Below are positions 15,660-26,800 of a stretch of 64,000 nt of DNA, one piece after another; the stretch's first letter is position 1; every line of letters begins with the position of its first letter. The stretch comes from Streptomyces echinoruber (GTDB lineage: Bacteria; Actinomycetota; Actinomycetes; Streptomycetales; Streptomycetaceae), in NCBI RefSeq assembly GCF_014651135.1, contig NZ_BMWH01000002.1:1-64000 (forward strand). The letters run 5' to 3'. Made by a program: the position numbers and the translations under genes. A model generated the notes under the pieces. The model worked only from the letters and a program-made list of their open reading frames with translations, was not told the DNA's origin and did not search any database.

Positions 15660-17105
15660 GTGAAGAGCGCCGTGGAGACCCTGAACCCGACCCGGGTTCG
15701 GCTCACTGTCGAGGTGCCCTTCGAGGAGCTCAAGGACAGCCTCGACGCGGCGTACAAGAAGATCAACCAGCAGGTCACGGTGAAGGGCTTCCGCAAGGGC
15801 AAGGTCCCGGCCCGCGTCATCGACCAGCGGTTCGGCCGCGGAGTCGTCCTGGAGGAGGCCGTCAACGACGCGCTTCCGAAGTTCTACACCGAGGCGGTCA
15901 ACGAGGCCGAGCTGAGCCCGCTGGGCCAGCCCGAGGTCGACATCACCGAGCTGAAGGACGGCGAGACGCTGAACTTCACCGCCGAGGTCGACGTCCGCCC
16001 GACCATCGAGATCCCGGACTACTCCGGCATCGAGGTCGAGGTCGACCCGGTCGAGGTCACCGACGAGGACGTCGACAAGGCCGTGCAGCAGCTGCGCGAG
16101 CGCTTCGCCTCCACCACCCCGGTCGAGCGCGCCGCCGAGGACGGCGACGTCGTCACGATCGACCTGGAGGCCAAGGTCGACGGGAAGGTCCTCGAGGACG
16201 GCATCGCCAAGGACGTCTCCTACACCATCGGCTCCGGTGAGCTGCTGGACGGCATCGACGACGCCGTGAAGGGCCTGTCCGCCGGCGAGGAGGCCACCTT
16301 CACCTCCGAGCTCAAGGGCGGCTCGGCCGCCGGCCGCCAGGCCGAGGTCACCGTCAAGGTCACCCAGGTCGCCAAGCGCGAACTGCCCGAGCTGGACGAC
16401 GAGTTCGCGCAGCTCGCCTCCGAGTTCGACACCCTCGAGGAGCTGCGGGCCGACAGCCGCAAGCGCCTGGAGAACATGAAGAAGTACGACCAGGCCACCC
16501 AGGCCCAGGAGCGCGTCCTGGAGAAGCTGCTGGAGCTGGTCGAGGTCCCGGTCCCCGAGAAGCTCCTCGAGGACGAGATCAACACCCGCAAGCACAACCT
16601 GGAGCACCACCAGCTCGCGCAGATGGGTCTCACCCTCGACAAGTACCTGGAGCTCCAGGGCAAGACCGCCGAGGAGTTCGAGAACGAGACCCGCGAGGCC
16701 GCGATCAAGGGCATCAAGACCCAGTTCGTGCTCGACGAGCTCGTCTCCAAGGAGAAGCTCAACGTCAACCAGGAGGAGCTCACCGAGCACCTCATGCGGC
16801 GCGCCGCCTCCTCCGGCATGTCCCCCGACCAGTTCGCCCAGGCCGTCGTCCAGAACAACCAGGTCCCGCTCCTGGTCGGCGAGGTCGCCCGCGGCAAGGC
16901 CCTGGCCCTGGTCGTCGAGGCCGCCACGGTGAAGGACACCAACGGCAACGTCATCGACCTCGACGAGGACGAGGAGGACGAGGAGACCGAGTCCGCCCAG
17001 GCGACCGAGGAGGCCCAGGGCGAGGCCGCCGAGTCCGCCCAGCCGGCCGAGGCCACCGAGTCCGCCGAGGCCACCGAGTCCGCCGAGGAGAAGACCGAGG
17101 GCTGA
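15660..17105 (+). CDS. tig: Trigger factor, ribosome-associated chaperone and prolyl isomerase
   Basis: 481 aa. GTG 15660 follows AAGGAG by 8 nt and gives the standard N-terminus [15 protein letters not shown]. The ribosome-docking signature GFRKGKVP lies at residues 43-50. The FKBP-type isomerase domain lies at about 155-240 ([14 protein letters not shown] ... [16 protein letters not shown]), followed by the helical chaperone arms. The extreme C-terminus is an acidic low-complexity tail ([14 protein letters not shown]), longer than in E. coli. Trigger factor binds at the ribosome exit tunnel and holds nascent chains. Its neighbours clpP1, clpP2 and clpX are the classic partners in bacterial quality control. 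Closed by a hairpin, so transcribed separately from clpP1. Confidence 0.97.
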   Translation: MKSAVETLNPTRVRLTVEVPFEELKDSLDAAYKKINQQVTVKGFRKGKVPARVIDQRFGRGVVLEEAVNDALPKFYTEAVNEAELSPLGQPEVDITELKDGETLNFTAEVDVRPTIEIPDYSGIEVEVDPVEVTDEDVDKAVQQLRERFASTTPVERAAEDGDVVTIDLEAKVDGKVLEDGIAKDVSYTIGSGELLDGIDDAVKGLSAGEEATFTSELKGGSAAGRQAEVTVKVTQVAKRELPELDDEFAQLASEFDTLEELRADSRKRLENMKKYDQATQAQERVLEKLLELVEVPVPEKLLEDEINTRKHNLEHHQLAQMGLTLDKYLELQGKTAEEFENETREAAIKGIKTQFVLDELVSKEKLNVNQEELTEHLMRRAASSGMSPDQFAQAVVQNNQVPLLVGEVARGKALALVVEAATVKDTNGNVIDLDEDEEDEETESAQATEEAQGEAAESAQPAEATESAEATESAEEKTEG

Positions 17106-17180
17106 CGGCCCCGGCCTCCGGCCCCGGCCCGGACGCGGGACGGCAGGACGACGCGAAGATCGCGAAGACGTGAAGAGCGG

Positions 17181-17221
17181 GAACAGGCCCCGAAGCGCAG
17201 CAAAGGCTCCGGGGCCTGTTC
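17181..17221 (+). terminator. Terminator of tig
   Basis: A perfect 12-bp inverted repeat (17181-17192 with 17210-17221) with a 17-nt loop, 76 bp after the tig stop codon. Confidence 0.75.
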
Positions 17222-17240
17222 GCGTACCCCTCGGTCGCTA

Positions 17241-17254
17241 CGCCCCCGGCGAAC
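17241..17254 (-). promoter_or_regulatory. ClgR-type operator ahead of clpP1
   Basis: On the minus strand this reads GTTCGC-N5-GCG, the binding motif reported for the Streptomyces Clp regulator ClgR. It lies about 40 bp upstream of a -10 box TAGGGT (17293-17298), a position suited to an activator. No -35 consensus accompanies the -10 box, consistent with activator dependence. ClgR control here is inference from the motif. Confidence 0.6.
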
Positions 17255-17403
17255 ACCCCCCATACCGGGATTCCCCGAAGGGACCCGCGCGTTAGGGTCC
17301 ATGAATACGAGGGCAGGGGAGTCGCCGAAGCGCCGGACGGCCCCACGCCCCGGCAGAACACGTGAGACGGCCCGGCGCCGTCGTAAGACGAGCAGGTGGA
17401 TAC

Positions 17404-18021
17404 GTGACGAATCTGATGCCCTCCGCCGCCGGCGAGCCTTCCATCGGTGGTGGCCTCGGCGACCAGGTCTACAACCGGCTGCTCAACGAGCGGATCATCT
17501 TCCTCGGCCAGCCGGTCGACGACGACATCGCGAACAAGATCACCGCACAGCTGCTGCTCCTTGCCGCCGACCCGGACAAGGACATCTACCTGTACATCAA
17601 CAGCCCGGGCGGTTCGATCACGGCCGGCATGGCGATCTACGACACCATGCAGTACATCAAGAACGACGTGGTGACGATCGCCATGGGCCTCGCGGCCTCG
17701 ATGGGTCAGTTCCTGCTCAGCGCCGGCACCCGCGGCAAACGCTTCGCGCTGCCCAACGCCGAGATCCTGATCCACCAGCCGTCCGCCGGCCTGGCCGGTT
17801 CGGCCTCCGACATCAAGATCCACGCCGAGCGGCTGCTGCACACCAAGAAGCGGATGGCCGAGCTCACCGCCTTCCACACCGGTCAGACGGTCGAGCAGAT
17901 CATCCGCGACTCGGACCGCGACCGCTGGTTCGACGCCTACGAGGCCAAGGAGTACGGCCTCGTCGACGACGTCATCGCCACGGCCGCCGGCATGCCGGGC
18001 GGAGGCGGCACCGGGGCCTGA
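17404..18021 (+). CDS. clpP1: ATP-dependent Clp protease proteolytic subunit 1
   Basis: 205 aa from GTG 17404, which has AGGTGG 5-10 nt upstream. An in-frame GTG at 17362 would add 14 residues but has no ribosome-binding site. The catalytic triad is visible: Ser99 in GLAASMGQ, His124 in LIHQPSAG and Asp173 in DRDRWF. The handle and [12 protein letters not shown] strand are typical. ClpP forms double heptamer rings that degrade proteins fed by ClpX or ClpC; in Streptomyces ClpP1 and ClpP2 act together. A hairpin sits exactly at the stop codon and 517 bp separate the gene from clpP2. Confidence 0.96.
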   Translation: MTNLMPSAAGEPSIGGGLGDQVYNRLLNERIIFLGQPVDDDIANKITAQLLLLAADPDKDIYLYINSPGGSITAGMAIYDTMQYIKNDVVTIAMGLAASMGQFLLSAGTRGKRFALPNAEILIHQPSAGLAGSASDIKIHAERLLHTKKRMAELTAFHTGQTVEQIIRDSDRDRWFDAYEAKEYGLVDDVIATAAGMPGGGGTGA

Positions 18022-18060
18022 GCCGGTCCCGCGGCCCCACCCCGGCCCGCGGGACCGGCT
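18021..18060 (+). terminator. Strong hairpin at the clpP1 stop codon
   Basis: A perfect 14-bp inverted repeat (18021-18034 with 18047-18060) around a 12-nt loop, beginning at the last base of the clpP1 stop. It could terminate or attenuate read-through into clpP2. Confidence 0.7.
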
Positions 18061-18538
18061 GCCGCTCCGGTAAGGCCCCGGGAAGCCCCGGGTCGGCTGC
18101 ACTCCGTGCCCACGGGCCCGCAGAAGCCCGTAGGACCGCCGTACAGCCTTCCACGCGGCTTCCCGGTCTCCCGGCCGCGGTACCGCGCCCCGGCGGCGAT
18201 GCGGCGCACCCAGGGCCTCTACGGCCCCGAAGCCGGCGGCCCGGCCCGCACCGCCCGCCGGAACCGGCCGCCCCGCCGACCCCGCAGGGCCGCCGGGACC
18301 ACCGGGCCCACCGGCCGGACCCGGCAGCCGGCAGCCCGCCCGGGGCCGCAGCCGGACCCGCGGAGCCCCAAGGGTCCGCAGGCCCGCAGCCGGCCGCAGC
18401 AGCCCCCGCCGGCCCACCCGGGCCCGCAGCCCCCGCCGGCCCACCCCGGGCCCGCGGGCGGCGCCGAAGCCTCCACGGGGCCGCCACGCCCCACCCGCCA
18501 GCCCCAGCCGACCGCCCCAGCCCCTTTCAGGAGACACC
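18061..18538. other. Unusually long GC-rich spacer between clpP1 and clpP2
   Basis: 478 bp with no supportable gene. A frame is open through much of it but encodes only Pro/Arg/Gly-rich low complexity and runs on into clpP2 out of frame. It contains a near-perfect 27-bp tandem repeat (18400-18426 and 18427-18454). AGGAGA for clpP2 lies at the end. A clpP2 promoter may be inside, but I see no convincing hexamers. Confidence 0.6.
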
Positions 18539-19219
18539 GTGAACGACTTCCCCGGCAGCGGCCTGTACGAGCGCATGCGCGCCGAGTACACCGGTCCCAC
18601 CGCCGAGTCCCGCTACGTCATCCCGCGCTTCGTCGAGCGCACCTCGCAGGGCATCCGCGAGTACGACCCGTACGCGAAGCTGTTCGAGGAGCGCGTGATC
18701 TTCCTCGGCGTGCAGATCGACGACGCCTCCGCCAACGACGTCATGGCGCAGCTGCTGTGCCTGGAGTCGATGGACCCCGACCGGGACATCTCGGTCTACA
18801 TCAACAGCCCCGGCGGCTCCTTCACCGCGCTCACGGCCATCTACGACACGATGCAGTTCGTGAAGCCGGACATCCAGACGGTCTGCATGGGCCAGGCCGC
18901 CTCCGCCGCCGCCGTCCTGCTGGCGGCCGGCACGCCCGGCAAGCGCATGGCGCTGCCCAACGCCCGCGTGCTGATCCACCAGCCCTACAGCGAGACCGGC
19001 CGCGGCCAGGTCTCCGACCTGGAGATCGCCGCCAACGAGATCCTGCGGATGCGCGCGCAGCTGGAGGAGATGCTGGCCAAGCACTCCAGCCAGCCCATCG
19101 AGAAGATCCGCGAGGACATCGAGCGCGACAAGATCCTCACGGCCGAGGAGGCGCTGAACTACGGTCTCGTCGACCAGATCATCTCCACCCGGAAGATGAA
19201 CAACGCCGCGATCCGCTGA
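18539..19219 (+). CDS. clpP2: ATP-dependent Clp protease proteolytic subunit 2
   Basis: 226 aa. GTG 18539 follows AGGAGA by 5-6 nt. The catalytic residues are Ser122 (GQAASAAAV), His147 (LIHQPYSE) and Asp197 (IERDKILT). The N-terminus [13 protein letters not shown] is characteristic of actinobacterial ClpP2, which contributes the surface that docks ClpX or ClpC. It works as a mixed ClpP1-ClpP2 tetradecamer with the product of the upstream gene. clpX follows after a 189-bp gap that contains an inverted repeat. Confidence 0.96.
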   Translation: MNDFPGSGLYERMRAEYTGPTAESRYVIPRFVERTSQGIREYDPYAKLFEERVIFLGVQIDDASANDVMAQLLCLESMDPDRDISVYINSPGGSFTALTAIYDTMQFVKPDIQTVCMGQAASAAAVLLAAGTPGKRMALPNARVLIHQPYSETGRGQVSDLEIAANEILRMRAQLEEMLAKHSSQPIEKIREDIERDKILTAEEALNYGLVDQIISTRKMNNAAIR

Positions 19220-19262
19220 CGCGGCGGGGTTCCCCCGCACGGGGGAGGGTATCGTCTGCCGC

Positions 19263-19310
19263 CCTTGGCACGGTTCGGCACGGTTCACGTCGAGCCGAAC
19301 CGCGCCAAGG
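19263..19310 (+). promoter_or_regulatory. Inverted repeat in the clpP2-clpX spacer
   Basis: 17-bp arms (19263-19279 and 19294-19310) with one mismatch and a 14-nt loop. It lies 43 bp after clpP2 and about 100 bp before clpX. It could be the clpP2 terminator, or an operator or leader hairpin for clpX. Confidence 0.55.
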
Positions 19311-19408
19311 GGGGCCCGAACGAGGGGCCCGGCAAGGTACCGTCGGACATAAGGCAGCACCAGGAGCCGCTCGACCTAGGCGGGTCCCAGGCGAAGGGGA
19401 AGCACACC

Positions 19409-20692
<1,284 letters not shown>

Positions 20693-20696
20693 CCCC

Positions 20697-20753
20697 CTTA
20701 CGCAGGAAGCCCCGGCTTACGCGGGAAGCCCCGGCTTACGTGGGAAGGGCCCC
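20697..20753 (+). repeat. 19-bp tandem repeats just after clpX
   Basis: Two near-identical units (20697-20715, 20716-20734) and a diverged third run directly into the clpX terminator stem. Confidence 0.8.
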
Positions 20754-20775
20754 GGCCGACCGGCCGGGGCCCTTC
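20744..20775 (+). terminator. Bidirectional terminator between clpX and the convergent gene
   Basis: A perfect 14-bp stem (20744-20757 with 20762-20775) with a 4-nt loop, symmetric enough to act on both strands. Confidence 0.85.
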
Positions 20776-20811
20776 GCGTGTCCGGACCTCGTGGTGCCGG
20801 GCCTCGTGGTG

Positions 20812-21855
20812 TCAGGCCTTGACGCGGATCTCCGTGCGCAGCTTGGTGGTGAGGTCCACGGCGGTGTCCTTGGGGGTGTCCGCCGCGTTGTCGCCGGGCG
20901 AGACCATCGCCATGGTGCTGTAGTCCGCCCACGCGCAGAACCAGTGGGTCTGCCGCTGCTTGGTCAGGGCGTTGGTGCCCTTGACCGCCTGGCACTTCAT
21001 CACCGCGCCGTCCACGTCCACCGACTCCGGCTGCCCCACGAGTTCGGTGTGGGTGAAGCCGCCGCCCGACGAACCGCTGTCGCCGGAGCCGTTCTTCCTG
21101 ACGTCCTTCTGGATGCCGGCGAAGAACTTGTCCAGGGACGCCTGCGGATCGGCGATTTTGCCGTAGGCGCCGACGACGGTGATGCCCTTGGCCGTCAGCA
21201 TCGTGCTCTTGTCGGGCACGGTGGACGGGTCCCGCGGGTCGTAGCCGCTCAGGTCGGCCGTCGAGTACTGGGCGAAGACCGCCGTGCCGTCCTGCACGCC
21301 GCTCTTGCGCAAATCCCGCACGGTGTCCGTGCCGTTGTCGCTGTCCTTGGTGACCCGCTTGTACTCGGTGAGCACCGTCGCCGGCGTCGTCAGCTTGTGC
21401 GGGCCGTCGTCCGCGAGGCCCGAGGAGCCCCCGCCGACGACGAGGGATGCGCCCACGCCCACCGCCGCCACCACGACCACCGCGCCGACGATGATGGCCG
21501 CCTTCTTCTTCCCGCCGCCCGCCGCGGGCGGCTGCGGCGGGCCGTAGGGGGCCTGGCCGTACGGCGGCTGCTGGCCGTAGACGGGCTGCTGCCCGTAGGG
21601 CTGGGTGGGTTGCTGGCCGTAGGGCTGGGCGGGTTGCTGGGCGTACGGGCCCGGCTGCGGCGGGACGCCCTGCGGGGCCTGCGGATAGCCGTAGCCGGGC
21701 TGGACGGGCGGAGTGGGTGGAACCGGCGGAGCGGGCGGCTGGCCGTAGCCGGGCTGCGGCGCCTGCGGCGGCGGTCCGCCGTACGGTCCGGGCTGCCCGT
21801 ACGGTCCGGGCTGCTGGGGCTGCCCGCCGTACGGGCCCGGCTGGTTGTGGCTCAT
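20812..21855 (-). CDS. Pro-rich membrane-anchored extracytoplasmic protein of unknown function
   Basis: 347 aa from ATG 21855 ([11 protein letters not shown]), preceded by GGAGGGG; an upstream ATG at 21894 would add 13 residues without a better site. The first ~125 residues are a Gly/Pro/Tyr/Gln-rich cytoplasmic tail (PYGQQP repeats). One membrane helix follows ([27 protein letters not shown]), then an exported domain of about 190 residues with paired conserved-looking segments and a single free-standing Cys pair (MKCQAV, WFCAW). It is divergent from valS across a region with 16-bp direct repeats. The layout (disordered tail, helix, outer domain) is common among Streptomyces envelope proteins of unknown role. 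Confidence 0.68.
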   Translation of the reverse strand: MSHNQPGPYGGQPQQPGPYGQPGPYGGPPPQAPQPGYGQPPAPPVPPTPPVQPGYGYPQAPQGVPPQPGPYAQQPAQPYGQQPTQPYGQQPVYGQQPPYGQAPYGPPQPPAAGGGKKKAAIIVGAVVVVAAVGVGASLVVGGGSSGLADDGPHKLTTPATVLTEYKRVTKDSDNGTDTVRDLRKSGVQDGTAVFAQYSTADLSGYDPRDPSTVPDKSTMLTAKGITVVGAYGKIADPQASLDKFFAGIQKDVRKNGSGDSGSSGGGFTHTELVGQPESVDVDGAVMKCQAVKGTNALTKQRQTHWFCAWADYSTMAMVSPGDNAADTPKDTAVDLTTKLRTEIRVKA

Positions 21856-21951
21856 GGTTCTGGGTTCCCCTCCAGACGCTTGTGCGATGCCCACATCCTG
21901 GCCGACAGGCCCGGCGCACCGGGCGGCGGGGGAGCGGACCGTTACACAACG

Positions 21952-21988
21952 AACGCGTTTCGGGACGGGACAAACGCGTTTCGGGACG
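21952..21988. repeat. Two 16-bp direct repeats 21 bp apart in the valS upstream region
   Basis: AACGCGTTTCGGGACG occurs at 21952-21967 and 21973-21988. The 21-bp pitch equals two helical turns, as in many operator pairs. The second copy covers the expected -35 zone of the valS promoter. Confidence 0.8.
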
Positions 21989-22003
21989 AGGCTGTGACGC
22001 CTC

Positions 22004-22009
22004 TAAACT
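22004..22009 (+). promoter_or_regulatory. -10 box of valS (probable leaderless promoter)
   Basis: TAAACT followed by 7 nt and GTG 22017. No ribosome-binding site precedes the GTG (only a C run), which supports leaderless translation. Confidence 0.6.
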
Positions 22010-22016
22010 GACCCCC

Positions 22017-24668
22017 GTGACCGAGAACGCTCAGCAGCAGCCACCCGCGACCACCACCGACCTGCCGACCCAGTACGTGCCGGCCGACGTAGAGGGGCCG
22101 CTGTACGAGCGTTGGGTGGAGCGCGGTTACTTCGAGGCGGACGAGAAGAGCGACAAGCCGCCGTACTGCGTCGTCATCCCGCCGCCGAACGTCACGGGCA
22201 GCCTCCACCTGGGCCACGCCTTCGAGCACACCCTCATCGACGCCCTCACGCGCCGCAAGCGCATGCAGGGGTACGAGACGCTGTGGCAGCCCGGCATGGA
22301 CCACGCCGGCATCGCCACCCAGAACGTCGTCGAGCGCGAGCTCGCCAAGGAGGGCAAGTCCCGGCACGACCTGGGCCGTGAGGCCTTCGTCGAGCGGGTC
22401 TGGCAGTGGAAGGCGGAGTCCGGCGGGCAGATCTCCGGTCAGATGCGCCGCCTCGGTGACGGCGTCGCCTGGTCGCGTGAGCGCTTCACGATGGACGAGG
22501 GCCTGTCCCGGGCCGTCCAGACCATCTTCAAGCGGCTCTACGACGACGGGCTGATCTACCGCGCCGAGCGGATCATCAACTGGTGCCCGCGCTGCCTGAC
22601 CGCCATCTCCGACATCGAGGTGGAGTACCAGGAGGACGACGGCGAGCTGGTCTCCATCCGGTACGGCGAGGGCGAGGACTCGGTCGTCGTCGCCACCACC
22701 CGCGCCGAGACGATGCTCGGCGACACCGCGGTCGCCGTCCACCCCGACGACGAGCGCTACCGGCACCTGGTCGGCCGGACCGTCAAGCTGCCGCTGACCG
22801 ACCGCTCCATCCCGGTCGTCGCCGACGAGCACGTCGACCCCGAGTTCGGCACCGGCGCCGTCAAGGTCACCCCGGCCCACGACCCGAACGACTTCGAGAT
22901 CGGCCGGCGCCACGACCTGCCCACGCTGACGATCATGGACGAGCACGCCGTGATCACCGCCCACGGCCCCTTCCAGGGCCTGGACCGGCTGGAGGCCCGC
23001 TCCGCCATCGTCGCCGCGCTGCGCGCCGAGGGCCGGATCGTCGCCGAGAAGCGGCCCTACGTCCACTCCGTCGGCCACTGCTCGCGCTGCAAGACCACCA
23101 TCGAGCCGCGTCTGTCCCTGCAGTGGTGGGTCAAGGTCGGCCCGCTGGCCAAGGCGGCCGGCGACGCCGTCCGCGACGGCAGGGTCACCATCCACCCGCG
23201 GGAGATGGAGAAGCGCTACTTCGACTGGGTCGACAACCTCTACGACTGGTGCATCTCGCGCCAGCTGTGGTGGGGCCACCGCATCCCGGTCTGGTACGGG
23301 CCCGACGGCGAGGTCGTCTGCGTCGGCCCGGACGAGGAGCCGCCGAGCGGTGAGGGCTGGCGCCAGGACAGCGACGTCCTCGACACCTGGTTCTCCTCCG
23401 GCCTGTGGCCGTTCTCCACGCTGGGCTGGCCCGAGCAGACCGAGAGCCTGCGGAAGTTCTATCCGAACTCCGTCCTGGTCACCGGCTACGACATCCTCTT
23501 CTTCTGGGTCGCCCGGATGATGATGTTCGGCCTGTACGCGATGGACGGCACCCCGCCGTTCCACACCATCGCGCTGCACGGCATGGTCCGCGACCAGCAC
23601 GGCAAGAAGATGTCCAAGTCCTTCGGGAACGTCGTCAACCCGCTGGACTGGATGGACAAGTACGGCTCCGACGCCCTGCGCTTCACCCTCGCCCGCGGCG
23701 CCAACCCCGGCGTCGACGTGCCCATCGGCGAGGACTGGGTCCAGGGTTCGCGCAACTTCTGCAACAAGATCTGGAACGCCACCCGCTTCGCGCTGATGAA
23801 CGGCGCGACGGTCCAGGGCCCGCTGCCGGACGCGTCGAAGCTGTCGGCGACCGACCGGTGGATCCTCTCCCGGCTGAACGCGGTCGTCGCCGAGGTCGAC
23901 GCGTACTACGACGACTACCAGTTCGCCAAGCTGTCCGACGCGCTGTTCCACTTCGCCTGGGACGAGGTCTTCGACTGGTACGTCGAGCTGTCCAAGACCA
24001 CCTTCCAGGCGGGCGGCGAGGCCGCCGACGTCTCCCGGCGCGTCCTGGGCGAGGTCCTCGACGTCACGCTGCGGCTGCTGCACCCGGTCGTCCCCTTCGT
24101 CACCGAGACGCTGTGGACCACGCTGACCGGCGGCGAGTCGCTCGTCGTCGCCGAGTGGCCGACGGCCGTGTCCGTTCCCGGGGCCGACCTTCCGGGCGGC
24201 TTCCGCGACGAGGCCGCCGAGCGGGAGATCGCCCTCCTGCAGGAGGTCATCACCGAGGTCCGCCGCTTCCGCGCCGACCAGGGCCTGCAGCCCGGCCAGC
24301 GCGTCCCGGCCCGCCTCACCCTCGACGGCACCCCGCTCGCCGCGCACGAGGCCGCCATCCGGCAGATGCTGCGCCTGCAGCCCGCGGGCGGGACCTTCAC
24401 CGCGACGGCGACCCTGCCCGTCGCCGGGGCCGAGATCGCCCTCGACCTGTCCGGCGTGATCGACGTCGCGGCGGAGCGCAAGCGGCTGGCCAAGGACCTG
24501 GCGGCGGCGCAGAAGGAGCGGCAGCAGGCCGAGGCCAAGCTGGGCAACGAGGCCTTCCTCGCCAAGGCGCCCGAGCACGTGGTGGACAAGATCCGCACGC
24601 GGCTGGCCAAGGCCGAGGAGGACATCGCGCGCATCCAGGCGCAGCTGGAGAAGCTGCCGCCGGCGTGA
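22017..24668 (+). CDS. valS: Valyl-tRNA synthetase
   Basis: 883 aa, class Ia synthetase. The HIGH-type motif is HLGH (His64) within [14 protein letters not shown]. The KMSKS loop is at 531-535 in KKMSKSFGN. The editing (CP1) domain contains [19 protein letters not shown]. The anticodon-binding domain follows, and the C-terminal coiled-coil arm specific to ValRS ends the protein ([25 protein letters not shown]). It charges tRNA-Val and hydrolyses mischarged Thr-tRNA-Val. GTG 22017 has no Shine-Dalgarno and lies 7 nt behind the -10 box, so the transcript is probably leaderless. No T-box leader is present. A hairpin at 24689-24722 closes the gene. Confidence 0.96.
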   Translation: MTENAQQQPPATTTDLPTQYVPADVEGPLYERWVERGYFEADEKSDKPPYCVVIPPPNVTGSLHLGHAFEHTLIDALTRRKRMQGYETLWQPGMDHAGIATQNVVERELAKEGKSRHDLGREAFVERVWQWKAESGGQISGQMRRLGDGVAWSRERFTMDEGLSRAVQTIFKRLYDDGLIYRAERIINWCPRCLTAISDIEVEYQEDDGELVSIRYGEGEDSVVVATTRAETMLGDTAVAVHPDDERYRHLVGRTVKLPLTDRSIPVVADEHVDPEFGTGAVKVTPAHDPNDFEIGRRHDLPTLTIMDEHAVITAHGPFQGLDRLEARSAIVAALRAEGRIVAEKRPYVHSVGHCSRCKTTIEPRLSLQWWVKVGPLAKAAGDAVRDGRVTIHPREMEKRYFDWVDNLYDWCISRQLWWGHRIPVWYGPDGEVVCVGPDEEPPSGEGWRQDSDVLDTWFSSGLWPFSTLGWPEQTESLRKFYPNSVLVTGYDILFFWVARMMMFGLYAMDGTPPFHTIALHGMVRDQHGKKMSKSFGNVVNPLDWMDKYGSDALRFTLARGANPGVDVPIGEDWVQGSRNFCNKIWNATRFALMNGATVQGPLPDASKLSATDRWILSRLNAVVAEVDAYYDDYQFAKLSDALFHFAWDEVFDWYVELSKTTFQAGGEAADVSRRVLGEVLDVTLRLLHPVVPFVTETLWTTLTGGESLVVAEWPTAVSVPGADLPGGFRDEAAEREIALLQEVITEVRRFRADQGLQPGQRVPARLTLDGTPLAAHEAAIRQMLRLQPAGGTFTATATLPVAGAEIALDLSGVIDVAAERKRLAKDLAAAQKERQQAEAKLGNEAFLAKAPEHVVDKIRTRLAKAEEDIARIQAQLEKLPPA

Positions 24669-24688
24669 GACCGCCGGCCACGGCACCC

Positions 24689-24722
24689 AGGGCCCCGGAA
24701 GCCGCGTCGGCTCCGGGGCCCT
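24689..24722 (+). terminator. Terminator of valS
   Basis: 11-bp perfect outer stem (24689-24699 with 24712-24722) continued by an inner near-perfect stem. Confidence 0.75.
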
Positions 24723-24843
24723 CGGCGCGGGCGCGGCCCCTGCCGTGGGGCGGGGGCCTTCGCCGCGGGGCCGGGGGCTGTGCCAGAGGGTAGGCCTTCG
24801 CCGCTGGGGCGGGCCTTCGCGGCGGGGCGCCGGCGCACCTCCG

Positions 24844-24849
24844 TAGACT
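24844..24849 (+). promoter_or_regulatory. -10 box of folC (probable leaderless promoter)
   Basis: TAGACT followed by 7 nt and GTG 24857, with the same geometry as eccD and valS. No Shine-Dalgarno sequence is present. Confidence 0.55.
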
Positions 24850-24856
24850 GGCAACC

Positions 24857-26371
24857 GTGAGCAAGCTCCCCGACGACACCCCCCAGCCCGACCCCCTCGA
24901 CTCCTTCGACGAGATCATCGCCGCGGAGACCGACCGCGATCCCGACCTCGCCGTCATCGAGGCCGGCAGCCGCACACTGCGCACCCAGGGCGGCCCGCCG
25001 CAGGCGGACGTGCCGGCGCGGCCGGAGGACCCGGAGGTGGACCGGGCGCTGCGCGAGGTCGAGGCGGAGCTGGCCACCCGCTGGGGCGAGACCAAGCTGG
25101 AGCCGTCGGTCGCGCGGATCACGGCGCTGATGGACGTGCTGGGCGAGCCGCAGCGGTCGTACCCCGCCATCCACATCACCGGCACCAACGGCAAGACCTC
25201 CACGGCCCGCATGATCGAGGCGCTGCTCGGCGCCTTCGAGCTGCGCACCGGGCGGTACACCTCCCCGCACGTGCAGTCGATCACCGAGCGGATCAGCCTG
25301 GACGGGGCGCCGATCCCCGCGGAGCGGTTCGTGGAGACGTACCACGACATCAAGCCGTACGTGGAGATGGTGGACGCGCGGCAGGAGTACCGGCTGTCGT
25401 TCTTCGAGGTGCTGACCGGCATGGCGTACGCCGCGTTCGCGGACGCGCCGGTGGACGTGGCGGTCGTCGAGGTCGGCATGGGCGGCAGCTGGGACGCGAC
25501 CAACGTCATCGACGCCCCGGTCGCGGTGATCACGCCCATCGACCTGGACCACACCGACCGGCTGGGCTCGACACCGGGCGAGATCGCGCGGGAGAAGGCC
25601 GGGATCGTCAAGCGGGACGCGACGGTGGTGCTGGCGCAGCAGCCGGTGGACGCGGCGCAGGTGATCCTGCGCAAGGCCGTGGAGGTCGACGCGACCGTGG
25701 CCCGGGAGGGCCTGGAGTTCGGGGTGGTCTCCCGGCGGGTCGCGGTCGGCGGTCAGCTCCTGACGCTGCGCGGGCTGGGCGGCGAGTACCCGGACGTGTA
25801 CCTGCCGCTGCACGGCGCGCACCAGGCGCACAACGCGGCCCTGGCGCTCGCCGCCGTGGAGGCGTTCTTCGGGGTGGGCGCGCAGCGCGCCGAGCCGCTG
25901 GACGAGGAGACGGTGCGCAAGGCGTTCGCGTCCGTGGCCTCGCCGGGCCGCCTGGAGGTCGTACGGCGCTCGCCGACCGTGGTGCTGGACGCCGCGCACA
26001 ACCCGGCGGGCGCGCGGGCGACGGCCGAGGCGATCCAGGAGGCGTTCCAGTTCAGCCGGCTGATCGGGGTCGTGGGCGCCAGCGACGACAAGGACGTGCG
26101 CGGGCTGCTGGAGGCGTTCGAGCCGATCTTCGCGGAGGTCGTGGTCACACAGAACTCCAGCCACCGGGCGATGGACGCCGACGCGCTGGCCGCGCTGGCG
26201 GTGGAGGTGTTCGGCGAGGACCGGGTCCAGGTGGAGCCGCGGCTGCCGGACGCGCTGGAGGCGGCGATCACGCTGGCCGAGGAGGAGGGCGAGTTCGCGG
26301 GCGGCGGGGTGCTGGTCACCGGCTCCGTCATCACCGTGGGCGAGGCCCGGCTGCTGCTGAAGAAGGGCTGA
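24857..26371 (+). CDS. folC: Folylpolyglutamate synthase / dihydrofolate synthase
   Basis: 504 aa, Mur-ligase-like. An acidic N-terminal extension of ~75 residues precedes the catalytic domain. The P-loop is ITGTNGKTS, the folate loop region is YTSPHVQSITERI, the second ATP-site motif is VVEVGMGGSWDATN, the central segment is ITPIDLDHTDRLG, and the C-terminal domain has VVLDAAHNPAGA. It adds glutamate to dihydropteroate and folates, retaining folate cofactors in the cell. The GTG start lies 7 nt after a -10 box. The next gene follows after 9 bp and is cotranscribed. Confidence 0.95.
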   Translation: MSKLPDDTPQPDPLDSFDEIIAAETDRDPDLAVIEAGSRTLRTQGGPPQADVPARPEDPEVDRALREVEAELATRWGETKLEPSVARITALMDVLGEPQRSYPAIHITGTNGKTSTARMIEALLGAFELRTGRYTSPHVQSITERISLDGAPIPAERFVETYHDIKPYVEMVDARQEYRLSFFEVLTGMAYAAFADAPVDVAVVEVGMGGSWDATNVIDAPVAVITPIDLDHTDRLGSTPGEIAREKAGIVKRDATVVLAQQPVDAAQVILRKAVEVDATVAREGLEFGVVSRRVAVGGQLLTLRGLGGEYPDVYLPLHGAHQAHNAALALAAVEAFFGVGAQRAEPLDEETVRKAFASVASPGRLEVVRRSPTVVLDAAHNPAGARATAEAIQEAFQFSRLIGVVGASDDKDVRGLLEAFEPIFAEVVVTQNSSHRAMDADALAALAVEVFGEDRVQVEPRLPDALEAAITLAEEEGEFAGGGVLVTGSVITVGEARLLLKKG

Positions 26372-26380
26372 GGTACCGCC

Positions 26381-26800
26381 GTGCGCACGCTGTGCTCCTC
26401 GACGCTGATCGGCGAGTTCTTCATCGTCGGCTTCGCCGGCCTGGTCGCCATGAAGGACCCGGATTTGTCCATGACGGCCGTGTGGACGGTCAGCGGCATC
26501 GCCATGGCCCTGTGCGTGCTGCTGTGCGGCCTGGTGACCCGCCCCGGTGGTGTCGCCCTCGGCTGGGCCCTGCAGCTCGCGCTGATCGCCTCCGGCTTCG
26601 TCGTCCCGACGATGTTCTTCCTCGGCGTCGTCTTCGCCGCCCTGTGGTGGGCCTCCGTCCACTTCGGCCGCAAGGTCGACGAGGCCAAGGCCCGTTTCGC
26701 GGCCCAGGCGGAGGCGTCGGGGGCCCCGGAGTCGCCGGGGGCGGCGGGGGCGGCGGAGTCGCCGGGAGCGCCGGGGGTTTCCGGGGCCGACGCCGGGTGA
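26381..26800 (+). CDS. Small membrane protein, DUF4233 family
   Basis: 139 aa from GTG 26381, 9 bp after folC. Three to four membrane helices are visible (LIGEFFIVGFAGLVAM, VWTVSGIAMALCVLLCGLV, VALGWALQLALIASGFVV, MFFLGVVFAALWWASVHFG), then a cytoplasmic basic patch and an Ala/Gly/Pro-rich tail. DUF4233 proteins are typically encoded between folC and ndk in actinobacteria. That position makes the family call, but no activity is known. Confidence 0.82.
   Translation: MRTLCSSTLIGEFFIVGFAGLVAMKDPDLSMTAVWTVSGIAMALCVLLCGLVTRPGGVALGWALQLALIASGFVVPTMFFLGVVFAALWWASVHFGRKVDEAKARFAAQAEASGAPESPGAAGAAESPGAPGVSGADAG

Noticed and set aside
19265..19408. Upstream-extended start for clpX
   Set aside because: The extra 48 residues are encoded by the inverted repeat and leader. 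Homologues start at [13 protein letters not shown], matching GTG 19409.
21900..22016. T-box leader ahead of valS
   Set aside because: The probable transcription start is at the GTG itself, leaving no room for a leader RNA. No T-box sequence is visible.
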